From the NCBI RefSeq assembly GCF_900086725.1, contig NZ_LT574838.1:1065617-1129616 (forward strand): 64,000 nt of DNA, in the 5' to 3' direction. Source of the DNA: Bariatricus massiliensis (GTDB taxonomy: Bacteria > Bacillota > Clostridia > Lachnospirales > Lachnospiraceae). The translations under genes were made by a program, and so were the position numbers. The notes below the pieces were generated by a model that was not told where the DNA came from, did no database searches, and was given only the letters and a program-made list of their open reading frames with translations. Shown one piece after another: positions 17,276-25,771 of the stretch (position 1 is its first letter; each line of letters begins with the position of its first letter).

Positions 17276-17931
17276 TCTTCCACCTCCAGACGGTAGCCTA
17301 TCTTATAGACAGGTACGATACTTTTTTCCAAAGACAGCTTTTTCCGGAGCCGTTGTATGTGCAAGTCAACAGTCCGGCTGTCCCCCAGATACTCCTCCTC
17401 CCATACCTGTGCATAAATCTGGCTGCGATACAAGGCCTTATTCTTGTTCCTCACAAGCAGGACAAGCAAAGCAAATTCCTTTGCCGTCAGTCCCACCGGA
17501 TTCCCAGCCTTTGTGACAATATGGGCCTCGGTATCTATCTTGATATCTCCGAACCCAATCTCTTTTGAAGTCTTATTGTAGCGCCTAAGTACGGTCTCCA
17601 CCCTTGCCAGAAGCTCCATAATCTCAAAGGGCTTTGTTATATAGTCCTCCGCCCCCGCCTTCAAGCCCTTCACTCTGTCCTTCACCTCTGCTCTGGCGGT
17701 CAGGAAAATGACCGGCGTGTGATAATAGTTAATATACTCCAGCAGTTCGTACCCGTCGATTTTGGGCAGCATAATGTCAAGCAGTATCAAATCAAACACC
17801 TGCTTCTCGATGATGTCTGCCGCCTCCTGTCCGTCATAGGCGCAGACACAGTGATATCCTTCGTCTGTAAGGCTCATTTTAATCAAATCAGAAATGGGCT
17901 TTTCATCCTCTACAATTAATATTTTTATCAT
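17272..17931 (-). CDS. OmpR-family response regulator
   Basis: 219 residues with ED near positions 8-9, D52 (LILLDIMLPKIDG), FLTARAEVKD and YITKPFEIME in the receiver domain, and a winged helix with LTAKEFALLVLL and VDLHIQRLRKKL. It is the first gene of the TCS / unknown protein / carboxypeptidase unit. Confidence 0.92.
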   Translation of the reverse strand: MIKILIVEDEKPISDLIKMSLTDEGYHCVCAYDGQEAADIIEKQVFDLILLDIMLPKIDGYELLEYINYYHTPVIFLTARAEVKDRVKGLKAGAEDYITKPFEIMELLARVETVLRRYNKTSKEIGFGDIKIDTEAHIVTKAGNPVGLTAKEFALLVLLVRNKNKALYRSQIYAQVWEEEYLGDSRTVDLHIQRLRKKLSLEKSIVPVYKIGYRLEVED

Positions 17932-18002
17932 TTCCCAGCCCCCTCATCGTTCATGACCAGCTATCTACTAAGATTTTACTGAATAAGTGTATCCAAGTTG
18001 TA

Positions 18003-18593
18003 TCATTGGCTTAGTAAATAGGTGGGGTGGTATAATCCGGTAGGCTCATAAAAACAATCTTCCTTAAATTGAAATCCCAGTTTTTCTATCAATCTCTTTG
18101 ATGACTTATTATCCGGATGATGCCCCGCCTGCAGAGCGGAAACTCCAAGCTTCGAAAAAGCATACCGGACAGCAGCCTCCGCCGCTTCCTGTGCGTATCC
18201 CTTTCCCCAGAACTCCGGGCACAGGTGAAATCCCATCTCCAAAATATCTCTTTTCCCACCGCATGGCCTGAATCCACAGCATCCGATAAATGCCCCGGTG
18301 CCCAGCTCAAAAAGCGGCCAATACTGTATCCCATACTTACCGTCGTTTTCGATTTCCGTTCTTAACCGTGCTTCAATCTCCTGCGCGGAAAAAGTGCCGT
18401 TGGCGCTTATGTAATGTGCCACCTCAGGGTTTCCCCAAAGCCGGCGTGCAAGCGGCATATCTTCTTTTTCCCACTTTGAGAAGCCAATCCGCTCCGTCTC
18501 CATGAAATAAACTCCGGCCACCCGGCTCACCGCACGCCCCTTATCCTGCGTGCTCTTATCAATTTTTTCCTGTTCATCGACCTGACTTTGCAT
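18003..18593 (-). CDS. GNAT-family N-acetyltransferase (RimJ/RimL-like)
   Basis: 196 residues from ATG 18593, which has AAGGTGG upstream; an internal ATG at 18503, where homology to the family begins (ETERIGFSKWEKED), is an alternative. The acetyl-CoA loop is CPEFWGKGYAQEAAEA (the Q/RxxGxG/A motif), followed by HPDNKSSKRLIEKLGF. It acetylates a protein N-terminus or small amine; the substrate is unknown. It is a single gene with its own -10 element at 18646-18651. Confidence 0.8.
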   Translation of the reverse strand: MQSQVDEQEKIDKSTQDKGRAVSRVAGVYFMETERIGFSKWEKEDMPLARRLWGNPEVAHYISANGTFSAQEIEARLRTEIENDGKYGIQYWPLFELGTGAFIGCCGFRPCGGKRDILEMGFHLCPEFWGKGYAQEAAEAAVRYAFSKLGVSALQAGHHPDNKSSKRLIEKLGFQFKEDCFYEPTGLYHPTYLLSQ

Positions 18594-18645
18594 ACCAATT
18601 CCACCTTTATTTCAGAACGCTCATCCCGTCCTTTACTATGCGCTC

Positions 18646-18651
18646 ATTATA
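18646..18651 (-). promoter_or_regulatory. Extended -10 promoter element TGCTATAAT
   Basis: On the minus strand the sequence TGCTATAATGAGCGCATAG precedes the acetyltransferase gene. The same string occurs upstream of the ABC exporter at 48333, and a close variant lies upstream of the lacI-type gene at 58496. The -35 region is weak. Confidence 0.5.
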
Positions 18652-18705
18652 GCATGCTTTAGGTTGATTTAAAATGGTAAGCATTGTAAGCTGACAGACT
18701 TGGCC

Positions 18706-19392
18706 TTATAATATGGCTCCATCTTTTACCGTGATGATTCGGCTGCTGCTTTTTGCCGCTTCTGGAGAATGGGTGACCATGATAATCGTCTGACCATCAT
18801 TTTTGTTAATATCCTGTAAAAGTCCCATAATCTCTGCCCCGGTCTTACTGTCCAGATTACCGGTAGGCTCATCCGCAAATAAGATTTCCGGCCTCCCTAT
18901 AAGCGACCGCGCAATGGCCACCCGCTGCTGCTGCCCTCCTGACAGTTCCCGTGGAGTATGCTTTCTCCTGTCCTTCAGTCCTACGACTTCCAATATTTCT
19001 TCAAGCCGCTCTCTATAATCCCACATCTTACAACCGTCCAGAAGAAGAGGCAGCATAATATTCTCTTCCACATTGAGATTGGCTATCAGATTATAAAACT
19101 GAAAGACAAACCCGATTTTCCGTCTGCGCATCTCACTCATCTTCCGGTCATCTAATTTTGAAATATCAGTTCCGTCAATATATACGGATCCGCCTGTCGG
19201 TGAATCCAGACCCCCCAGAATATATAACAGTGTACTCTTGCCAGAGCCGGATTCCCCCATAACAGACACAAACTCTCCCCGCTGTACTTTTAATGATATT
19301 TCTTTTAAGACACACACAGGCGCCCCACCCACTTGAAAATTCTTCGTGATATCTTTCCCTTCAATCACGGTGCTTGTTTTATATGATTTCAT
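18706..19392 (-). CDS. ABC transporter ATP-binding protein, MacB type (module 3)
   Basis: 228 residues from ATG 19392, with AGGAGG 7 nt upstream; a TTG two codons earlier is the alternative. Walker A GESGSGKST, Q-loop FVFQFYNLIA, signature LSGGQQQRVAIARSL, Walker B ILFADEPTGNLD and H-loop MVTHSPE are all intact. It follows the permease gene by 27 bp, so gene order here is RR, HK, permease, ATPase, unlike modules 1 and 2. Confidence 0.9.
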   Translation of the reverse strand: MKSYKTSTVIEGKDITKNFQVGGAPVCVLKEISLKVQRGEFVSVMGESGSGKSTLLYILGGLDSPTGGSVYIDGTDISKLDDRKMSEMRRRKIGFVFQFYNLIANLNVEENIMLPLLLDGCKMWDYRERLEEILEVVGLKDRRKHTPRELSGGQQQRVAIARSLIGRPEILFADEPTGNLDSKTGAEIMGLLQDINKNDGQTIIMVTHSPEAAKSSSRIITVKDGAIL

Positions 19393-19419
19393 ATTCAATC
19401 CTCCTATTCATCGGTAATG

Positions 19420-21900
19420 TTATTCATATCTTATTTCCTCGACAAGCTTCATGCGCCTGCTTTTAAATATAGGTATGAAAGTGCCTGCCAAAGTGACGGC
19501 AATCCCCATAGCCCCAGAAGCGAAGAACATTGATAGCTCCAGCTCCGGAGCCATTGTTATCTTAGGCCCTGCCACGAGAAACACTGTCTTTATCTCTAAA
19601 TAGGACACGCCTGCGGCTATGGCCGCCCCGATTACCCCGGAGGTAAAGCCTTCAATCAGCATGATACTTACATTCTGTCTATGGCTAAGTCCAATCGATT
19701 TGTACATGGCAATGGTCCGCCTCTTTTGTATATAGTTAATCAACAAATTGTTTATGACCCCCACGGCCGCCAGCAGTAATATAAAATAAGTCATACTGTG
19801 CATAGGTTTCAGGAATGCGCTAACCGTAGACAGCGCATCTTCATTAAATTCCTCCACTGTCCTGCTCCAATTAGGTCTGTCCGCAAACAAGTCCCTGATT
19901 TGCACCATGACCGCATCTGCGTCTTGTGCCGTGTAAGCCAAAAAACCGTAGGAATCCGCATGGAAGTCGGAGACTGCATAGTTAGAAGGCACCACCGCCT
20001 CCACATCTGTGGCGCGGGATTTAAAGCTTCCGGCAACACGGTAGTCCTTCTCCACCCCGTCTTTCGCCAAAGTTATGATATCATCTATCTTTACCCCCTT
20101 CTCTTTCAGACAGTCTTCACTCAATATGACCGTGCGTTCTTTCTCAAACGCAGCAGCAGCCTTCTTTTCCATATCTTTTGCCGTATAATTCAGTCCGAAC
20201 ATGGCACTATAGGCTTCCAGATCATCCGTCGCCTCCACTCTGGTGAACATGTCCCCCTCTCCTTTTATCTCATTTTTAAACACGTAAAGAGGCAGTATCG
20301 TTTTTACTCCATTCATCTGCTTTACCTGCTCTACAAACTCCTGATCCACCTCCCCGTCCGCAAAGCCCTGCAGTTCGGCATCCCGGAATACATCGGTAAT
20401 ATAAGTAGACACAAAATCTCCCACCACGCTGATTACGATAACTGCCGAAATACTAATAAAAAGCAAGGTGATATTCTGCACCGTGTTTTTGTTGGCTTTC
20501 ATATTGCGCGCCGCAATCCTTCCTTCATTTTTAAAAATCAGTCCATACAACTGCTCAAGGCATGCGGCCAAACCGTCCACGACCAAGGGAATAATAATGA
20601 TTGTAGACGCAATCATCCCCACGATAGAAATTCCTCCGGCTAGATAAAGCATGTTCCCCTCCGCCAGATGCGGAAGGATGACGGAGAGGATGAACAGGAC
20701 TACACCAGCCGTCATAAGGAAACGTTTTGGTACGACTCTCTCTTCCACCATTCCCATGACCACATCCTTAACCGAAAGACGGCTTGCTCTCCGCACCGGA
20801 ATCCACGCACTTAAAATAGACACAGCCAAGGCAACTAAAAACGATAAAAGAATTACCGGCACCGGCATGACTACCGGTATCTCTATCCCTTCTGTCAATG
20901 ACTTCCCCAGCCCCCTCAGTATCAGTTTCAGAGCGAACATCCCGGCCGGAATGCCCAGCAGGCCTCCTACACTTCCATACAGAACACTCTCCAAAAGCAA
21001 AATACCTGTCACGGCCTTTTCAGTTGCTCCAATACTGCGGAATGTACCTATGGACGGCAGACGGTCCAATGTAATTACTTTATAACTGCTATAAATAATA
21101 AAGACACTCATAGTTAACGCAAAAAAACTAATCAGAAAGAATGGCATTGATTTTTGCCTTGCCCCGGCTTCTATCTGGATTTCATCTACGATCTGGGCCA
21201 CCTGATACTTTTCCGCCGCTAAATTTTCATGCAGATCATAGAGCAGTTCTTCCGTGGAAATTCCGGCGGCAGGCTCCAGCAATATTTCACTGCCACCCCC
21301 TTCCCCACCCAAAATCTCCATCAGCGCTGAATAGGGAATAAGCGCGGTCGCCCCTCTTGTGTGCCGTAAAAACACAGTATCATAGGCCGCTATCTCCGAG
21401 ACCGTGAATGCAACCGGCTTCTGATTTACCTGCAGCGTAACCGTATCACCTTTTTCAATGTGATATTTGGATGTAAAACGGTCCGGAAGGATAATCTGCC
21501 TCCCCGTAAAATCTGAGATTTGGCCGCCATCAGCCAGCCGGGGCGGATTAATTTTATTTAATTCATCTAGTTCTGCCCCGATCAAATCAACAGTTTCATA
21601 GTATCCCTTCTCGTGATAGAGCGCGGCCGACTTTAATACTTTCACTTTCTGGCCGGTAGATTCCAAATCGGGGATTTCATCCGGCGATATAGGCCTTGTT
21701 CCATCGGCGGGACTGACTGAAACGGTCGCACTTCCAGCCATCCCTATGGCCATTTTTCTCTGTGCGCTTTCATAGGAGGCACCGATACAAAAAGAAACAA
21801 ACAATAATGCAGATGACAAAAGTATTGACAGCATCATAACAACAGATCTGGCTTTTCGTTCTTTGACATTCACTAAAATATACTTGAGTATGATTTTCAT
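19420..21900 (-). CDS. ABC transporter permease with two FtsX domains (module 3)
   Basis: About 826 residues from ATG 21900, which has GGAGGGG 5 nt upstream; an in-frame ATG at 21924 lacks a ribosome site. TM1 lies at about 20-42, followed by an extracytoplasmic MacB-like domain to about 245, a three-TM block around 255-390, a second block with TMs near 405-455 and 475-505, a further extracytoplasmic domain, and three TMs at the C-terminus. Two complete FtsX units are joined. It is not especially close to the permeases of modules 1 and 2. An exporter or sensor of envelope-active compounds is inferred from its TCS. Confidence 0.85.
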   Translation of the reverse strand: MKIILKYILVNVKERKARSVVMMLSILLSSALLFVSFCIGASYESAQRKMAIGMAGSATVSVSPADGTRPISPDEIPDLESTGQKVKVLKSAALYHEKGYYETVDLIGAELDELNKINPPRLADGGQISDFTGRQIILPDRFTSKYHIEKGDTVTLQVNQKPVAFTVSEIAAYDTVFLRHTRGATALIPYSALMEILGGEGGGSEILLEPAAGISTEELLYDLHENLAAEKYQVAQIVDEIQIEAGARQKSMPFFLISFFALTMSVFIIYSSYKVITLDRLPSIGTFRSIGATEKAVTGILLLESVLYGSVGGLLGIPAGMFALKLILRGLGKSLTEGIEIPVVMPVPVILLSFLVALAVSILSAWIPVRRASRLSVKDVVMGMVEERVVPKRFLMTAGVVLFILSVILPHLAEGNMLYLAGGISIVGMIASTIIIIPLVVDGLAACLEQLYGLIFKNEGRIAARNMKANKNTVQNITLLFISISAVIVISVVGDFVSTYITDVFRDAELQGFADGEVDQEFVEQVKQMNGVKTILPLYVFKNEIKGEGDMFTRVEATDDLEAYSAMFGLNYTAKDMEKKAAAAFEKERTVILSEDCLKEKGVKIDDIITLAKDGVEKDYRVAGSFKSRATDVEAVVPSNYAVSDFHADSYGFLAYTAQDADAVMVQIRDLFADRPNWSRTVEEFNEDALSTVSAFLKPMHSMTYFILLLAAVGVINNLLINYIQKRRTIAMYKSIGLSHRQNVSIMLIEGFTSGVIGAAIAAGVSYLEIKTVFLVAGPKITMAPELELSMFFASGAMGIAVTLAGTFIPIFKSRRMKLVEEIRYE

Positions 21901-21932
21901 TTTCCCCTCCATAAATTCTTTCATAAAATAAA

Positions 21933-21974
21933 AAGGCTGACAGCTATTACTCTTGATAATAAACTGCCAACCTT
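21933..21974 (-). terminator. Intrinsic terminator or attenuator inside the module 3 operon
   Basis: On the minus strand an 11-bp stem with two G-U pairs (AAGGTTGGCAG with CTGTCAGCCTT), extendable inward, is followed by TTTTATTTT. It lies between the kinase stop and the permease start and could lower read-through from the TCS genes into the ABC genes. Confidence 0.6.
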
Positions 21975-22004
21975 AATCTAATTTTTATTGTACCTTAATT
22001 AACC

Positions 22005-23411
22005 TTAATCAGAAAAAATGATATAAAACTCTGTCCCCCTGCCAGCCACGCTGGTGACCTGAATTGTCCCATTATGAAGCTCGATGATGCTCTTCGCTAT
22101 AGCCATTCCAAGCCCGGTTCCTTCCGTCCTCTTTCCCGTGTCAATGCCCCGATAATAACGCTCGAATAAATTATCCATTTCCTCTTGGGACATCCCCTGC
22201 CCATTGTCGGAAACGATGATTTCGATTCTCCCGTCCTCCTGTGAAACCTGCATTGCAATCTCAGTTGTCTCATTCCCGTGTACGAACGAATTCAGCAGAA
22301 GATTGTCAAATGCCCTCTTTAACAAATTTTCGTCAAATTCAAAAAGTATGATATCTTTTTTGCTTTCAAAGTTTATCTTACGCTCTTCGTATTCTGGCAT
22401 ATTGAGAATATCTATTACAAGTTCCTTCAAAAAGCGGACTATATCCTTCTCCTGCTTATTGACAGGGAACATTTCATTTTCCAATTGATATGTGAGTTTC
22501 AAATCATCGAGCAGGATTTCTATGTGCCTCACATTTTTCAATATAATTTTGCCGTAGCGCCGACATGGAAGCGCCGTATCCTCGGGGCTTTCACATAGAA
22601 TTTCCGCATACCCTTTGACCGGTGACAGAGGCGTTTTTAAGTCGTGGGTGATATTCGCTATCCATTCCTCCCGGAGCCTTTCCGTCTTCCTTCTTAGCCG
22701 GTCACTGGACTTTATTTCCCCATCCAGCGCATTTAAACTTTCATATATATTTGCAAATGTTCCTTCCGGCCTCACCGGTTGATAACTGTGTTCCGCGATG
22801 TCACCGATTGCCTCGGACATCTTTTTCACGGTCCGTGCAGTGTAAATTCCATAGACTGTGCCAATCAAAAGAATAGCAAAGGACAGTACACCCGCCATGA
22901 CGAGCGCCATTGTCTTTCCATCAGAAAAACGTTCCCCATTCAGATACATGGTAACCTTCTGAATCCTCATGGGAAAATACAGCAGGTACGTATAATCACG
23001 GTTTTTAAATGATATGGTTTCCACAAAAGTGCTCCATCCGCCTTCCGTCCTCCCCGTTTGGATTAGATTCAAAAGTTCGGCATGGGAATAGGACTCACCC
23101 GCAAATGACGGCTTTTGGTATCCATAGACCTCACTTCCCGTCCCGTCTAAAATCTGCAGTCCAATCTGCTCATCCTGCAAAAACTCTATCCCCTTCTGAC
23201 TGACTTGAACCTTTTTTTCCGAAAAAACAATTTGACTTCCAAATTCCTTCGTGACACTCTGAGGCCAATCACTTTTCCGTATATCTCCTTCAGGACCTTT
23301 AACAAGAATCGTCGACAGTACAAGCACAACTGCCAAAGTAATCAATCCCATAAAAGCGAGAAAAAGCAATAAATAAATGCGAAGCATACTTCGATAGCTT
23401 GTTTTTTTCAT
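22005..23411 (-). CDS. Two-TM sensor histidine kinase (module 3)
   Basis: 468 residues: TM1 about 11-36, extracytoplasmic part to about 165, TM2 about 168-191, a linker similar to HAMP, DHp box NITHDLKTPLSPVKGY with H256, and an ATPase domain (N-box NLLLNSFVHG, G1 DNGQGMSQE, G2 GTGLGMAIAKSI). It starts directly after the regulator stop. Unlike the kinases of modules 1 and 2 it has a full extracytoplasmic sensor region. Confidence 0.9.
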   Translation of the reverse strand: MKKTSYRSMLRIYLLLFLAFMGLITLAVVLVLSTILVKGPEGDIRKSDWPQSVTKEFGSQIVFSEKKVQVSQKGIEFLQDEQIGLQILDGTGSEVYGYQKPSFAGESYSHAELLNLIQTGRTEGGWSTFVETISFKNRDYTYLLYFPMRIQKVTMYLNGERFSDGKTMALVMAGVLSFAILLIGTVYGIYTARTVKKMSEAIGDIAEHSYQPVRPEGTFANIYESLNALDGEIKSSDRLRRKTERLREEWIANITHDLKTPLSPVKGYAEILCESPEDTALPCRRYGKIILKNVRHIEILLDDLKLTYQLENEMFPVNKQEKDIVRFLKELVIDILNMPEYEERKINFESKKDIILFEFDENLLKRAFDNLLLNSFVHGNETTEIAMQVSQEDGRIEIIVSDNGQGMSQEEMDNLFERYYRGIDTGKRTEGTGLGMAIAKSIIELHNGTIQVTSVAGRGTEFYIIFSD

Positions 23412-24122
23412 TTAACCGGCCCTCTTCTTTAATTTGTACCCAAGTCCTTTTATTGTCACGAGCTGTCTTGGAATTGACGGATTGTCTTCAATCTTTTCCC
23501 GCAAATGACGGATGTGCACCATAATAGTATTGTCACATATACTGCTGTATTCTCCCCACACCTGCTCATAAAGCTGTTCCTTGCTTATTATTTTATCCGC
23601 ATGTTCCATGAAATAACATAACATCATAAATTCCCGCCCAGTAAGCTCTAATTCCCGTCCTTCCTTATAGACCCGTCCGCTGTCTTTGTCCAAGGTGAGC
23701 GGCCCGGCACTCAATACTTCCTCCAAGCCCCTTTCCTCGCTATGGAACTGCTGCCTCCGCAGCTGCGCCTTAACCCTGAAAACAATCTCTCTGGGGCTGA
23801 ATGGTTTCGTTATATAATCGTCCCCGCCGCTTGACAGGCCTAATATCTTATCGATATCGTCATTCTTTGCTGAGAGGAAAAGTATGGAGCAGATAGAGAA
23901 TTCCCGTATTTTTCTGCAGACTTCAATCCCGTCGATGTCCGGAAGCATAACATCCAGTACGACAATATTAGGCATGAATTCCCTGCATGATTCCAACGCC
24001 TCAATGCCGGTATAGGCTTTTTCAATCAAGGAAAATCCATCCTTTTTCAAGACCTCTTCCATTAAATCTACAATGTCCTTTTCATCATCTACAAGTAAAA
24101 TTTTATTTTCCTTCATATTCAT
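23412..24122 (-). CDS. OmpR-family response regulator (module 3)
   Basis: 236 residues with DD near positions 12-13, D57 (VVLDVMLPDIDG), FLSAKNDDID and YITKPFSPRE in the receiver, and an OmpR-type winged helix (LTGREFMMLCYF, VHIRHLREKIED, GLGYKLKK). A second ATG two codons in is possible. It is the first intact gene of module 3; just upstream lie remnants of an older ABC transporter. Confidence 0.92.
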   Translation of the reverse strand: MNMKENKILLVDDEKDIVDLMEEVLKKDGFSLIEKAYTGIEALESCREFMPNIVVLDVMLPDIDGIEVCRKIREFSICSILFLSAKNDDIDKILGLSSGGDDYITKPFSPREIVFRVKAQLRRQQFHSEERGLEEVLSAGPLTLDKDSGRVYKEGRELELTGREFMMLCYFMEHADKIISKEQLYEQVWGEYSSICDNTIMVHIRHLREKIEDNPSIPRQLVTIKGLGYKLKKRAG

Positions 24123-24143
24123 CTCCCTGCATCATTCATCACA

Positions 24144-24392
24144 TTATGCGGCCCGACAGTATGACCTCCCCACCTGCCAAACCATAGCGTCGACAGAAAC
24201 AACGAAGCCCATTGTTTCCATATCTACAGACCACTTCACGCCCACATAGAAGCACACTTCATATAATAGCATATTTATCGCTGAAAAAAACAGCAGAAAG
24301 AGTAGTTTTCCCATATATACACTTGTCCTTGACCCAATCGGGCCAAGCGTATTTTGAATACCGTTTATATTGATGTCCAATTGTAAGAACAC
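24144..24392 (-). pseudogene. Remnant of an ABC-2 type permease
   Basis: An 82-codon fragment with DININGIQNTLGPIGSRTSVYMGKLL followed in the same frame by a hydrophobic stretch. The hydrophobic pattern recalls the N-terminal part of lantibiotic- or bacitracin-protection permeases (BcrB/MutE/SpaE class), but the remaining TMs are absent. The ATPase remnant at 24699-24920 lies upstream in the expected gene order. Family assignment is an inference from context. Confidence 0.4.
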
Positions 24393-24698
24393 AGATGCAG
24401 GACAATCATTGGAGTACGCTTGATTTTGATAAAATTAGAAAGGAATTCTTTTCTCATCATTTGCGGTACACCTGTTTCCTATACCAGTGTGAAAACAAGA
24501 CAGAAAGAGCGAACGTGAAAAGTAGCGCAGTAAATATCAGAAGTACACTTTATCCTAAACTTAAAATCAATCTGGAATCTTCTGGAACCAATAGACCGTT
24601 TGTCATAACTCCAAAAAATGCCACCATGATTCTGGCAGGCCAGCTATGTGGGAAAATCCAATCTTTTGCTCCAGATTTTCGTCTGCGCCAATTTTATT

Positions 24699-24920
24699 TT
24701 AATATAAGAAAGAGCCATTGTATATGATGCCTATGTCATTGGCAGCCTGCTGTATTTCACTTAAAATATGACTCGATATAATGACCGATATGCCAGACGA
24801 CGCGAATCCCCTGATCATAATTCTCAGTTCTTCCAGCTCAAAGGAATCCAGCCCATTTGCCGGCTCATCCATAAATGGGGGTATCCCTCCCACATGTCTT
24901 GTAAACACTGGGGTTAACAA
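24699..24920 (-). pseudogene. C-terminal remnant of a BcrA-type ABC ATPase
   Basis: Seventy-three codons hold the Walker B / D-loop FMDEPANGLD and H-loop region VIISSHILSEIQQAANDIG, exactly the C-terminal half of antibiotic-protection ATPases (BcrA/lantibiotic immunity class). The Walker A, Q-loop and signature parts are missing, and no ribosome site lies in front of it. A fragment with the matching N-terminal half lies at 37033-37227 on the same strand. Confidence 0.7.
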
Positions 24921-24960
24921 TATACAAACAAGTGTACTGTGTAAGTTTTTATTTCATTAA

Positions 24961-25293
24961 ATAAATATCAATCTCTTTGCGCCGTGTATTTCTCTTTCCC
25001 CGGCACATTTTGTAGTGAACACACACAAGGCCGGCATCTGGCTGGATGTCGTCACAAACGCGCCAAAAGTTACGGAGTATCATTATCTTCCGCTCGGAAT
25101 CCTGACACGAGGCTTATGCCAAAAAGCCTGTTCAGAATAAAGGGGGGGTGTTCGGACTCGGCATGAGATTTATTTTCTCCCAGCGTGTGTCTTTTCTGGC
25201 GGCTTCTTCTGGTACGCTACTCCAAGCGGAATGTACCCTGTATCTCTCCTAACTGTCATCCCAAAAAATTATAACCCTAACAGAGTCTATTGA
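24961..25293 (+). pseudogene. Decayed reading frame of unknown family, with internal stop
   Basis: One plus-strand frame without start codon or ribosome site reads coherently through HFVVNTHKAGIWLDVVTNAP, meets an in-frame TAA at 25138, and continues through FWYATPSGMYPVSLLTVIP to a natural-looking end at 25291. It has no recognisable family. The rest of the gap up to the next gene (25294-25771) holds AT-rich DNA with only very short frames. The coding impression is from composition and reading alone. Confidence 0.3.
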
Positions 25294-25771
25294 GAATTGA
25301 CTGTATAGAAAAATATTGCCATGCTTCTTTCAGCTATACGGCAATTTATCTACTTTTTCATCACCGCCTCCCAATAATCTCATTAAAAGTCGAGAAATTT
25401 ATGGATACAGCAAACACAATCTAGTGCAAAAGGTTTTTGTTTGTGATATTATTTAAGTAAGTCATATCAAGGTACTTTTTTAGGAAAAGAGCAGATAAGA
25501 GATGTCAGAAAAAGTCCGGCAGGCACTTGCACAGAAACCGGAAGATTTTATGAATATATAAAAGACCCTCCATAATCTGTATTAAGTTTGAGGTAAAATC
25601 AGCATAGGAGATAGCCTTCCTTTTTTATTTAGTAAGGTTTTTGTTTGGCAGCTTGATCTTATACCAAAAGAACATGAGATTTCTTATATTTGTAAGCGTA
25701 AATAAATGTAGACTACATTTATAATCTGTCATGATTATCCAAATTTTTAATATCTGAGGAGCGGATATACA

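Noticed and set aside
14245..17931. Vancomycin-resistance cluster
   Set aside because: A VanY-like enzyme and a TCS are present, but no vanH, vanA/B ligase or vanX genes; a housekeeping wall-remodelling unit is more likely.
19798..20643. 281-codon plus-strand frame
   Set aside because: It lies wholly inside the minus-strand permease gene, which has clear FtsX features; it is an antisense shadow.
24395..24727. 110-codon plus-strand frame between transporter remnants
   Set aside because: No ribosome site, no motif, low-complexity composition, and it overlaps the ATPase remnant on the other strand.
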